Shown piece after piece: positions 16,898 through 24,802 of a stretch of 64,000 nucleotides of DNA. Origin of the DNA: Amycolatopsis iheyensis (GTDB lineage Bacteria; Actinomycetota; Actinomycetes; Mycobacteriales; Pseudonocardiaceae); the NCBI RefSeq assembly GCF_024703995.1, contig NZ_JAMXQV010000034.1, positions 1-64,000 of the forward strand. Reading direction: 5' to 3'. The notes beneath the pieces are model-generated. The model ran no database searches. It saw only the letters and a list, made by a program, of their open reading frames with translations, and was not told where the DNA came from. The number at the start of each line of letters is the position of its first letter. Position 1 is the first letter of the stretch. The translations under genes and the position numbers were made by a program.

Positions 16898-17788
16898 ATG
16901 GACACTCGCCGGCTTCGGTTCCTTCTCGAGCTGTCCCGCCACGGCTCGATGCGGGCCGTCGCGGACGTGCTCGGCACCACGACTTCGACGGTGTCGCAGC
17001 AGATGGCGGTGCTGGCGAGGGAGGCGGGCGCGCCGCTGCTCGAACCGGACGGCCGCCGCGTGCGGCTCACCCCCGCGGGCCGCCGCCTGGCCGAGCACGC
17101 TGTGACGATTCTCGCGGCCGTGGAGGCCGCTCGCGCCGACCTCGACCCGCACGCCGAGCCGGCCGGCACCGTGCGCGTCGCCGGGTTCGCCACGGCCGTG
17201 CGGCGCTCGGTGCTCCCGGCGGCGGCCCGGCTCGCCGTGGAGCACCCGCAGGTCGAACTGCGGATCAGCGAGTACGAGCCGCACGAGGCGTTCGCGGCGC
17301 TGCTGGCCGACGACGTCGACCTGGCCCTCACCTACGACTACGACTTCGCGCCGGCCAACGCCGACCCGGCGGTCACCATGAGTCCATTGTGGACATCCCG
17401 GTGGAGCCTCGCCGTCCCGGCGGCCGACGCCGCCGCCGAGCGCGGTGAGGACACCTTGGCCGTGTTCGCGGCCTTCCACGACCACGGCTGGATCGTCAAC
17501 TCCCGCAACAGCGCCGACGAGGACGTGGTCCGCCGGCTGGCATCGATGGCGGGGTTCACGCCGCGGGTGACCCACCGCGCAGACAGCTTGGAGCTGGTGG
17601 AAGACCTGATCGCGACGGGCCCGGCGCCCGCCGTCGGCCTGCTGCCGGCCGACCGTCAAACGAAACCCGGGGTGGCGCTACTCCCGCTCGCGGCGCCGGA
17701 GGTGCGGCAGCGGGCGTTCGCCTGCACCCGTCGCGGCCGGGAAGTGTGGCCACCACTCGCTTTGGTGCTGGGGCTACTGGTGCGTTAA
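16898..17788 (+). CDS. LysR-family transcriptional regulator
   Basis: A 296-residue LysR protein. The winged helix (MDTRRLRFLLELSRHGSMRA, then VADVLGTTTSTVSQQMAVL) is followed by the periplasmic-binding-like effector domain (about 90-290, starting GTVRVAGFATAV). The ATG at 16898 is chosen because the helix begins immediately after; an upstream in-frame GTG at 16880 is less likely. It faces an EamA exporter, a common regulator/exporter arrangement. Confidence 0.87.
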   Translation: MDTRRLRFLLELSRHGSMRAVADVLGTTTSTVSQQMAVLAREAGAPLLEPDGRRVRLTPAGRRLAEHAVTILAAVEAARADLDPHAEPAGTVRVAGFATAVRRSVLPAAARLAVEHPQVELRISEYEPHEAFAALLADDVDLALTYDYDFAPANADPAVTMSPLWTSRWSLAVPAADAAAERGEDTLAVFAAFHDHGWIVNSRNSADEDVVRRLASMAGFTPRVTHRADSLELVEDLIATGPAPAVGLLPADRQTKPGVALLPLAAPEVRQRAFACTRRGREVWPPLALVLGLLVR

Positions 17789-17881
17789 GCGCTTTCTGCG
17801 TCTATTGGCGGTACGGGGCGCCGGGAGATCGTCCTTACAGTGGAAACCCGATCCGACGCAGTGACGAGGTGGTCGCCCACC

Positions 17882-19258
17882 ATGCTCGATGCCCAGCGGA
17901 CCGCGACGAGCCCGGGTGGCGCCGCCGTGTTCGAGGCGTGGGAACGGTTCGTGCGGGGCGAGGACCAGGTGCCCGGCGTCCGGCCCGTGGTGGCGATCTC
18001 CTGGCACCGCTGCCGGGAGCAGTACCGCGTCGACCCCCACCTGACGGAGGCGCCGGTGGCGGCCGGTGGGCGCGACCACGGCCCGGAACACGACGTCGTC
18101 TTCGCCGAGCTGGGGTTCCGCGCCGCGTCCGTCGCGCACGAAATGGGCAACCTGCGCGGAGTCGTCAGCGTCACCGACGCCGCCGGCCGGATCCTCGGCG
18201 AGTGGGGCGACCCGGCCACGCTCACCCGGGCCACCGACTTCAACCTGGCGCCCTGGTTCTGCTGGTCGGAGTGCGCGGCGGGGACGAACGGCATGGGCAC
18301 GGCGCTCGAGGCGCACGGGCCGGTGCTGATCAGCGGCGCCGAGCACTGGTGCCAGGCCTTCCACAGCTGGGTCAGCGCGGGCATCGCGGTGCGGGACGTG
18401 GTGACCGGGGAGCCGATCGCGGGGCTGAACCTGTCCTGCTGGCGCAACCGGCTGCCGCCGTCGGCGGGCGGGTGGCTGGCGAACGCGGTCGCCAAGACCC
18501 AGCGTGCGCTGAAGCGCCGCGCCCGCGACAGCGGCGCCGAGCTGGTCGCGGCCTACACCCAGGCCGGCGCCCGCTCCGCCGCGCCGCTGGCGGCGGTCGA
18601 TACCGCGGGCAAGGCGGTGATCGCGGACGACACCGCGAGCGTGCTCATGGGCGTCCCGGCGGCCACGCCGGCCATCGACGCCACCCTGCGCTGGACCCCC
18701 GGCCTGCCCGAGCTGATCACCGCCGCGCGGCACGCCAGCGAGCAGGCCACGCGCAACCCCGGCTGGGTCGGCTCGACGCGGATCTTCACCCACCTCGCCG
18801 ACGAGCCGACCGCGATCAGCTTCCGGCCCGTGTTCTCCTCCGCGCACCTGATCGGGCACCTGGTCTCGTTCGGCGTCGCGGAGGGCGCGCAGCTGCCGCC
18901 GTCGGACGCGCCCCGCGCGCGGCCGCGGCGGCTGGTCGGGCTGCGGGACAACCGGATGGTGCTGCTGGGCCTGCCCGAGGTGTCCCTCGCCGAGTCCGAC
19001 GGCAACGACGTCTGGCTGTCCACCGCGCGCGGGCGGCTGCGGGCCGCGTCGCCGAGCCTGGACAAGCTCGACGCCGAGCTGGCGGACGCCGGATTCCTGC
19101 GGGTGCACCGCCGGTACGTGGTGAACCTCGGCCGCGTCCAGGAGATCGAGCGCGGGCCCAAGGGCGAGCTGTCGCTCGTCATGGCGGACGGGCCGGGCGA
19201 GCCGGTGCCGGTCTCCCGGCGCAACGCGCCCGCCGTGCGTCGCGCGCTGAACATCTGA
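17882..19258 (+). CDS. Regulator with AcoR-type GAF sensor and LytTR DNA-binding domain
   Basis: About 458 residues. The N-terminal half matches the sensor of sigma-54 activators such as AcoR/DhaR: RPVVAISWHRCREQYRVDP, then GAF motifs WSECAAGTNGMGTALEAHG and LISGAEHWCQAFHSWVSAG. In place of the AAA+ sigma-54 module, the C-terminus is a LytTR domain (about 355-458, with FLRVHRRYVVNLGRVQEIERG). It sits 15 bp before katG and just upstream of the PQQ alcohol dehydrogenase cluster, which it probably activates in response to an alcohol or related signal. A GTG at 17840 would add 14 residues; the ATG at 17882 is preferred because a possible -10 (TACAGT) lies near 17836. Confidence 0.82.
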   Translation: MLDAQRTATSPGGAAVFEAWERFVRGEDQVPGVRPVVAISWHRCREQYRVDPHLTEAPVAAGGRDHGPEHDVVFAELGFRAASVAHEMGNLRGVVSVTDAAGRILGEWGDPATLTRATDFNLAPWFCWSECAAGTNGMGTALEAHGPVLISGAEHWCQAFHSWVSAGIAVRDVVTGEPIAGLNLSCWRNRLPPSAGGWLANAVAKTQRALKRRARDSGAELVAAYTQAGARSAAPLAAVDTAGKAVIADDTASVLMGVPAATPAIDATLRWTPGLPELITAARHASEQATRNPGWVGSTRIFTHLADEPTAISFRPVFSSAHLIGHLVSFGVAEGAQLPPSDAPRARPRRLVGLRDNRMVLLGLPEVSLAESDGNDVWLSTARGRLRAASPSLDKLDAELADAGFLRVHRRYVVNLGRVQEIERGPKGELSLVMADGPGEPVPVSRRNAPAVRRALNI

Positions 19259-19273
19259 GCGGGAGGGAACCCC

Positions 19274-21385
19274 GTGCCCGACAGCAATCGCGAATGGTGG
19301 CCGGACCGGCTCGACCTCCGGGTCCTGCGCAAGCACGCGGGCGTCGCCGACCCGATGGGGGCGGGCTTCGACTACGCCGCCGAGTTCCGCGCGCTCGACC
19401 TCGACGCGCTGGCCACCGACGTCGACGAGCTGCTGACGACCTCCCAGGCCTGGTGGCCGGCCGACTTCGGTCACTACGGGCCGCTCGTGGTCCGGATGGT
19501 CTGGCACGCGGCCGGGACCTACCGCGTCGCCGACGGCCGCGGCGGCATCGCCGCGGGGCTGCAGCGGTTCGCCCCGCAGAACAGCTGGCCGGACAACCGG
19601 AACCTCGACAAGGCCCGCCGGCTGCTCTGGCCGGTGAAGCAGAAGTACGGCCGCAAGATCTCCTGGGCCGACCTGATGGTCTTCGCCGGCAACAGAGCCT
19701 TGGAATCGATGGGCTTGCGGACCTTCGGCTTCGCGGGCGGGCGTGAAGACGGCTGGGAGTCCGACGACGACGTCTACTGGGGGCCCGAGCGCGTCTGGCT
19801 GGGCGACGAGCGGCACAGCGGCGTCCGGCAGCTGGAGCAGCCGCTGGCCGCCGACCAGATGGGGCTGATCTACGTCAACCCGGAGGGGCCGCGGACCGTC
19901 CCGGACCCGCTCACCTCGGCCCGGGACATCCGCGAGACGTTCCGCCGGATGGGCCTGGCCGACGAGGAGACCGTCGCGCTGATCGCGGGCGGGCACACGT
20001 TCGGCAAGACCCACGGCGCCGCCGAGGAGACCCACCTCGGCCCGGGACCCGAAGGCGCCGCCCTCGAGGCGCAGGGCCTGGGCTGGCGCAGCGGTTACGG
20101 CGCCGGCAAGGGCGCGGACGCGATCTCCAGCGGGCTGGAGGGCACCTGGACCCCCACCCCGACGAGCTGGGACAACAGTTTCTTCGAGACGTTGTTCGGC
20201 TACGAGTGGGACCTGGAGCTGAGCCCGGCCGGGCTGTGGCAGTGGATCCCGCGCGACGGCGGTGGCGCCGGCACCGTCCCGGACGCCCACGACCCGGCGA
20301 AAACGCACGCGCCGACGGTCCTGACGACGGATCTCGCGCTGCGCGTGGACCCGGGCTACGAGCCGATCGCGCGGCGCTTCCTGGCGCACCCCGAGCAGCT
20401 GGCTGACGCGTTCGCCCGGGCGTGGTTCAAGCTGACGCACGTCGACCTGGGCCCGATCCAGCGCTACCTCGGCCCGCTCGTGCCGGCGGAACGGCTGCCC
20501 TGGCAGGACCCGGTGCCCGCGGTGGACCACGAACTCGTGTCCCCGGCGGACATCGCGTTGCTCAAACGGGCGATCTTCGCGTCCGGGCTGTCGGTCGCCG
20601 AGCTGGTCGCCACGGCGTGGGCGTCGGCCTCGACGTTCCGCACCAGCGACAAACGCGGTGGCGCCAACGGCGCGCGCATCCGGCTCGAGCCGCAGCGCGG
20701 CTGGGCGGTCAACGAACCCGGCCGGCTCGCGCGGGTCCTCCGCACATTGGAAGCGGTCCGGGAAACCGTCGGTGTGCGGGTGTCGCTGGCCGACCTGATC
20801 GTCCTCGGCGGCGCGGCCGCCATCGAACAAGCTGCCGGCCACACCGTGGAAGTCCCGTTCACACCGGGACGCACGGATGCGTCGCAGGAGCAGACCGACC
20901 CGGAGTGGTTCGCGGCACTCGAGCCCGCCGCCGACGGATTCCGCAACTACGAAGGGATCCGCGGCCGGTGGACGCCGGAGGAGCAGCTGGTCGACCGGGC
21001 GAACCTGCTGGGCCTGCGCGCACCGGAGATGACGGTGCTCGTGGGCGGCCTGCGGGTGCTGGGCGCCAACCACGGCGGGTCGCCGCTCGGGGTGTTCACG
21101 ACCCGGCCCGGGGTGCTGAGCAACGACTTCTTCGGGCACCTGCTGGACATGCGCGTCGAATGGCAGCCGGCCGGGGAGGTCTTCGAAGGCCGCGACCGGG
21201 ACACCGGCGCGCTCGTCTGGACCGGCAGCCGCGTCGACCTGCTCTTCGGGGCGAACTCCGAACTGCGGGCGGTGGCGGAAGTCTACGCGAGCGACGACGC
21301 GGCGGAGAAGTTCGTGCGTGACTTCGTAGCCGCGTGGGCCAAGGTCATGGACCTCGACCGGTACGACGTCACGGGTGAACGGTAG
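19274..21385 (+). CDS. katG: Catalase-peroxidase KatG
   Basis: A 703-residue bifunctional heme enzyme that removes H2O2. The distal site VRMVWHAAGTYR carries the catalytic Arg-Trp-His, and GGHTFGKTHG carries the proximal His. The Trp-Tyr-Met adduct residues are present (VWH, QMGLIYVNPEGP, FRRMGLADEET). Both tandem peroxidase halves are complete. The GTG start follows GGGAGG. It lies between the GAF-LytTR regulator and the PQQ dehydrogenase cluster rather than next to furA. This suggests protection against peroxide formed during alcohol oxidation, an inference. Confidence 0.93.
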   Translation: MPDSNREWWPDRLDLRVLRKHAGVADPMGAGFDYAAEFRALDLDALATDVDELLTTSQAWWPADFGHYGPLVVRMVWHAAGTYRVADGRGGIAAGLQRFAPQNSWPDNRNLDKARRLLWPVKQKYGRKISWADLMVFAGNRALESMGLRTFGFAGGREDGWESDDDVYWGPERVWLGDERHSGVRQLEQPLAADQMGLIYVNPEGPRTVPDPLTSARDIRETFRRMGLADEETVALIAGGHTFGKTHGAAEETHLGPGPEGAALEAQGLGWRSGYGAGKGADAISSGLEGTWTPTPTSWDNSFFETLFGYEWDLELSPAGLWQWIPRDGGGAGTVPDAHDPAKTHAPTVLTTDLALRVDPGYEPIARRFLAHPEQLADAFARAWFKLTHVDLGPIQRYLGPLVPAERLPWQDPVPAVDHELVSPADIALLKRAIFASGLSVAELVATAWASASTFRTSDKRGGANGARIRLEPQRGWAVNEPGRLARVLRTLEAVRETVGVRVSLADLIVLGGAAAIEQAAGHTVEVPFTPGRTDASQEQTDPEWFAALEPAADGFRNYEGIRGRWTPEEQLVDRANLLGLRAPEMTVLVGGLRVLGANHGGSPLGVFTTRPGVLSNDFFGHLLDMRVEWQPAGEVFEGRDRDTGALVWTGSRVDLLFGANSELRAVAEVYASDDAAEKFVRDFVAAWAKVMDLDRYDVTGER

Positions 21386-21400
21386 CCGTCGGCTGGTGAA

Positions 21401-21416
21401 CGGCGGGGACCCGCCG
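21401..21416 (+). terminator. Possible weak hairpin after katG
   Basis: CGGCGG (21401-21406) and CCGCCG (21411-21416) can pair around GGAC. It lies in the 100-bp gap before the cupredoxin-like gene and is followed by G/C rather than a U run. It could be an attenuator or incidental. Confidence 0.3.
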
Positions 21417-21485
21417 GGCCGCCTCGCCCGGCGTAGCGTCCTTGGTTCCCCCACGGAGATCGCGGTGAGGAGGACAACGGGTGCG

Positions 21486-21947
21486 ATGACGAGCATTCAG
21501 GAGCGAACCGACCTGCTGAACAAGATCGGGCTGGACGCGCAGAACAAGGCGGCGCTCGGCAGTGTGCTGGGCACCGGGAACATCGGGCAGGCCAGTGAGG
21601 GCGCGGGTGGGCGGATGCAGGCCACCATCCGCATCAACCCGGACGAGCTGACCTGGGATCCGTCCATTTTGGTCCTGCCGCACGGCGGCGAGATCGACCT
21701 CGAGCTGATCAACGACGACCGCAACACGCACTGCGCCCTGCTGCCGAGCAACGGCGACCGGAAGTTCATCTGGCTGGTGAACCACTCCCGGGGCCGCGCG
21801 ACGCTCGACCTCGACGGACCGGGCTACTACTGGTTCAGCTCGCCCACCGGCAACGACGAGGGCCGGGGACTGACCGGCGCGATCGTCGTGCTGGGCGACG
21901 CGCCGCCGGAGGCCCGGCTCGACCGACCCCAGCAGCCGCGGCCGTGA
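21486..21947 (+). CDS. Cupredoxin-like PQQ-associated protein (MSMEG_3727-like)
   Basis: A 153-residue protein with a cupredoxin-like beta domain (LVLPHGGEIDLELINDDRNT, then YYWFSSPTGNDEGRGLTG). It lies 10 bp before the PQQ alcohol dehydrogenase, as does the mycobacterial family known from memory as MSMEG_3727 PQQ-associated proteins. The C-terminal copper loop of true cupredoxins (Cys, His, Met) is missing, so classical copper electron transfer is doubtful. No signal peptide is visible. A role as electron acceptor or chaperone for the dehydrogenase is inference. The ATG at 21486 follows GAGGAGG at a slightly long distance. Confidence 0.75.
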   Translation: MTSIQERTDLLNKIGLDAQNKAALGSVLGTGNIGQASEGAGGRMQATIRINPDELTWDPSILVLPHGGEIDLELINDDRNTHCALLPSNGDRKFIWLVNHSRGRATLDLDGPGYYWFSSPTGNDEGRGLTGAIVVLGDAPPEARLDRPQQPRP

Positions 21948-21957
21948 GGAGGACGAG

Positions 21958-23658
21958 ATGACCGTCGAGTACGTGGACGCGGGCGAGGCCATCGACCAGG
22001 GCAAGCTGAGCGGCAAGGTGGCCGGCGGCGAGATCGCCCCACCGGTGGTCGCCGAGCTCGGGTACGAGCGGATCCTCAACGCCCGCCAGGAACCCCACAA
22101 CTGGATCACCTACTACGGCGCCTACGACGGGCAGCGGTACAGCCCGCTGGACCAGATCACCCGCGAGAACGTCAAGCGGCTCGTCCCCGCGTGGATCTTC
22201 CAGGCAGGCACGACCGGGCTGATCGCGGGCGCGTCGACCTACTCCTTCGAAGCCGCCCCGATCGTCGTCGACGGGATCATGTTCCTCTCCGGCTGGGACG
22301 GCTGGGTGTGGGCGCTCGACGCGAAGACGGGCGTGGAGATCTGGCGGTACAAGCACGCCGTGCCCTTCGACGTGTCGCTGTGCTGCGGCAACGTCAACCG
22401 CGGGGTCGCGGTGGCCGCGGGCAAGGTCTACTTCGTCGCGGCGAACGCGCGGCTGATCGCCCTCGACGCCACGACCGGCAAGCGCGTCTGGGCCAAGACC
22501 TACGGCGACGTCCGCGCCGGCGAAAGCGCCACGGTCGCGCCGCTGATCGTGAAGAACCTGGTCATCGTCGGCAGCTCCGGCGGCGAGTTCGGCGTGCGCG
22601 GGCACCTCGACGCGTTCGACCTCGAGACCGGCGAGCACCAGTGGCGCTGCTACATGGTGCCGAAGCCGGGCGAGCCCGGCTCGGAAACCTGGCCCGCCGA
22701 CGGCGAAGCGTGGGCGCGGGGCGGCGCGAACTGCTGGCTCACCGGCACGTTCGACCCGGAGACGAACCTGCTCTACGTCGGCACCGGCAACCCGGCGCCC
22801 GACTTCGACGGCGAGGTCCGGGAAGGCGACAACCTCCACACCGACAGCATCGTCGCCGTGGACGTCGACAGCGGCCGGATCCGCTGGCACTACCAGTGCA
22901 CGCCGCACGACCTGTGGGACTACGACAGCATCGCCGAGTGCATCCTGTTCGAGCAGGACGACCGCAAGCTGCTCGGGCACTTCGACAAGAACGGCTACTT
23001 CTTCGTCCTCGACCGCACCGACGGGTCGCTGGTGCGGATCACGCCGTTCGTCGACCGGATCACCTGGGGCGCGATCACGCGCGACGGCAAGGTCACGGCC
23101 AAGGTGTACCCGGACAAGGAGGGCGAGCCCGTCCACTTCTACCCGGGACCGGCCGGCGCCAAGGAGTGGACGCACGCGTCCTACAGCCCGAAGACGGGGT
23201 TGTTCTACGTCCCGGTGCAGGACACCGGCGCCACGGCCACCCGCCGCCGCCGGGAGTTCCGGGAAGGCATCCCGTACTGGGGCGCGGGGGTCGCCGTCGA
23301 CATCGACGACATGGCCGGCTCGGTGAGCGCGTTCGACGCGAGCGGCGAGGAGAAGTGGCGCTGGCGCAACGAACTCCCGATGTGCGCCTCGACGCTCGCC
23401 ACCGGCGGTGACCTGGTGTTCGCCGGGGAGCCCTCCGGCGAGTTCAACGCCCTCGACGCGCACACCGGCGAGCTGCTGTGGCAGTTCCAGTGCGGCAGCG
23501 GCCACCACAGCAGCCCGACCACGTACTCGGTCGACGGACGGCAGTACGTCGCCGTGCCGGTCGGCTGGGGTGGCTGGGCCGAAGGGTTCCTGCCCGGCAT
23601 GCTCGGCGCGGGCCACGGCAGCGCCCTGATCGTCTTCGCCCTGCCGGAAACTTCGTGA
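21958..23658 (+). CDS. PQQ-dependent alcohol dehydrogenase, methanol/ethanol family, lanthanide-type active site
   Basis: A 566-residue eight-bladed propeller quinoprotein oxidising alcohols with PQQ. Visible features: adjacent cysteines C142-C143 in CCGNVNRG that form the vicinal disulfide; metal ligands E210 (SSGGEFGVRG) and N278 (GTGNPAPDF); catalytic D321 in TPHDLWDYDS. D323, two residues after, is the extra Asp of lanthanide-dependent XoxF/PedH enzymes, where calcium enzymes have Ala. There is no heme CxxCH domain. No signal peptide is seen at the N-terminus MTVEYVDAGEAIDQG, unlike periplasmic relatives. It precedes pqqA and forms an operon with the cupredoxin-like gene. Confidence 0.9.
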   Translation: MTVEYVDAGEAIDQGKLSGKVAGGEIAPPVVAELGYERILNARQEPHNWITYYGAYDGQRYSPLDQITRENVKRLVPAWIFQAGTTGLIAGASTYSFEAAPIVVDGIMFLSGWDGWVWALDAKTGVEIWRYKHAVPFDVSLCCGNVNRGVAVAAGKVYFVAANARLIALDATTGKRVWAKTYGDVRAGESATVAPLIVKNLVIVGSSGGEFGVRGHLDAFDLETGEHQWRCYMVPKPGEPGSETWPADGEAWARGGANCWLTGTFDPETNLLYVGTGNPAPDFDGEVREGDNLHTDSIVAVDVDSGRIRWHYQCTPHDLWDYDSIAECILFEQDDRKLLGHFDKNGYFFVLDRTDGSLVRITPFVDRITWGAITRDGKVTAKVYPDKEGEPVHFYPGPAGAKEWTHASYSPKTGLFYVPVQDTGATATRRRREFREGIPYWGAGVAVDIDDMAGSVSAFDASGEEKWRWRNELPMCASTLATGGDLVFAGEPSGEFNALDAHTGELLWQFQCGSGHHSSPTTYSVDGRQYVAVPVGWGGWAEGFLPGMLGAGHGSALIVFALPETS

Positions 23659-23691
23659 CCGGCCGGGAAACCCGGCGGAGGAGGTGAAGCC

Positions 23692-23781
23692 ATGGAGCCC
23701 GTTGCCTGGGAGACGCCCGAGTTCGACGAGATCGCCGTCGCCCCCGAGGTGACGATGTACGTCGCCCAGCTGGCCGACTGA
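23692..23781 (+). CDS. pqqA: PQQ precursor peptide PqqA
   Basis: A 29-residue peptide, MEPVAWETPEFDEIAVAPEV then TMYVAQLAD. It contains the E-x3-Y motif (EVTMY) whose Glu and Tyr are cross-linked by PqqE to make PQQ. It is directly after the PQQ dehydrogenase and before pqqC. A strong GGAGGAGG ribosome-binding site (23677-23684) follows a small hairpin (GCCGGG-AAA-CCCGGC). The peptide is too short for most ORF callers. Confidence 0.92.
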   Translation: MEPVAWETPEFDEIAVAPEVTMYVAQLAD

Positions 23782-23789
23782 CACACGCA

Positions 23790-23820
23790 GGCGGCGCCGG
23801 GCCCCGGGTCCGGCGCCGCC
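23790..23820 (+). terminator. Strong hairpin between pqqA and pqqC
   Basis: Perfect 11-bp arms GGCGGCGCCGG and CCGGCGCCGCC enclose a 9-base loop, starting 8 bp after the pqqA stop. There is no U run. It probably acts as an attenuator or 3' stabiliser that gives more pqqA than pqqCDE message, as seen in other pqq operons. Confidence 0.65.
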
Positions 23821-23840
23821 CCACCGGGAGGGGCACCGCC

Positions 23841-24527
23841 GTGACGACCACCGCCGAGACCGCCTTCGTCGACACCTTGCGCGCCCACGCGCGCCGGTAC
23901 CACGACCAGCACCCGTTCCACGTGCGGATGAACGCGGGCCTGCTGAGCCGCGCGCAGCTGCGGGGCTGGGTGGCCAACCGCTTCTACTACCAGGAGAACA
24001 TCCCCCGCAAGGACGCGGCGATCCTCGCGAACTGTCCGGACGTCGAGGTCCGCCGCCGCTGGATCCGCCGGATCACCGACCACGACGGCCGGCACGCCGG
24101 GGAGGGTGGCATCGAGGCGTGGCTGCGGCTCGGCGAAGCCGCCGGGCTGACCCGCGAAGAGGTCCAGGACCACCGGCACCTGGTGCCCGGCGTGAGGTTC
24201 GCCGTCGACGCCTACGTGAGCTTCACCCGGACCCGGCCGTGGGTAGAGGCGGTCGCGTCGTCGCTGACCGAGCTGTTCGCGCCCGACCTGATGGGGCGGC
24301 GGCTGGCCGCGTTCGAAACCTGGTACCCGTGGATCGACCCGGCGGGGCTCGCGTACTTCCGCAACCGCCTCGAACAGGCCCCGCGCGACTGCGAGCACGC
24401 CCTCGAGGTGGTCACCGAGCACTGCCGCACGGCCGAGGCGCAGGCCCTCGCCGCCGACGCGCTGTCGTTCAAGTGCGACGTCCTGTGGAGCCAGCTGGAC
24501 GCCATCGACCGGGCGTACCCGGAGTGA
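23841..24527 (+). CDS. pqqC: Pyrroloquinoline-quinone synthase PqqC
   Basis: A 228-residue cofactor-free oxidase that performs the last ring closure and oxidation in PQQ synthesis. The sequence is typical: RYHDQHPFHVRMNAGLLSRAQLRGW (in two parts), WVANRFYYQENIPRKDAAIL, and TDHDGRHAGEGGIEAW, with conserved His, Arg and Tyr residues. The GTG start follows GGGAGGGG. The stop overlaps the pqqD start by GTGA. Confidence 0.94.
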   Translation: MTTTAETAFVDTLRAHARRYHDQHPFHVRMNAGLLSRAQLRGWVANRFYYQENIPRKDAAILANCPDVEVRRRWIRRITDHDGRHAGEGGIEAWLRLGEAAGLTREEVQDHRHLVPGVRFAVDAYVSFTRTRPWVEAVASSLTELFAPDLMGRRLAAFETWYPWIDPAGLAYFRNRLEQAPRDCEHALEVVTEHCRTAEAQALAADALSFKCDVLWSQLDAIDRAYPE

Positions 24528-24802
24528 TCGCGGTGTCCGCAACGGACCGGCCACGGCTGGCGCGCCACGTCCGGTTGAGCTTCGACCGGGCCCGGCAGCG
24601 GCCCGTCCTGCTGCTGCCGGAGACGGTCGTGGTGCTCAACGGCAGCGGCGCGGACATCCTCGCGCTGTGCGACGGGCAGCGCACGGTGGCCGAGGTCGTG
24701 GCCGAGCTCGGCGCGCGCTACGGGAGTGTCCCGGACGACGAGGTCCGGACGTTCCTGACCCGGCTCGTCGCCCGGCACTGCGTGGAGTTCTCCGATGCCT
24801 AG
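24524..24802 (+). CDS. pqqD: PQQ biosynthesis peptide chaperone PqqD
   Basis: A 92-residue RRE-type protein that binds PqqA and presents it to the radical SAM enzyme PqqE. Features: PRLARHVRLSFDRARQRPVL, PETVVVLNGSGADILALCDG and TVAEVVAEL. The GTG at 24524 overlaps the pqqC stop; another GTG at 24533 is possible. The 3' end overlaps pqqE by 8 bp. Confidence 0.92.
   Translation: MIAVSATDRPRLARHVRLSFDRARQRPVLLLPETVVVLNGSGADILALCDGQRTVAEVVAELGARYGSVPDDEVRTFLTRLVARHCVEFSDA

Noticed and set aside
17774..21496. A 1240-codon minus-strand frame opposite katG and the GAF-LytTR gene
   Set aside because: No domains and shadow-like composition; katG on the plus strand is unmistakable.
21958..23658. Quinohemoprotein alcohol dehydrogenase
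   Set aside because: No C-terminal cytochrome c domain and no CxxCH motif; the protein ends after the propeller.
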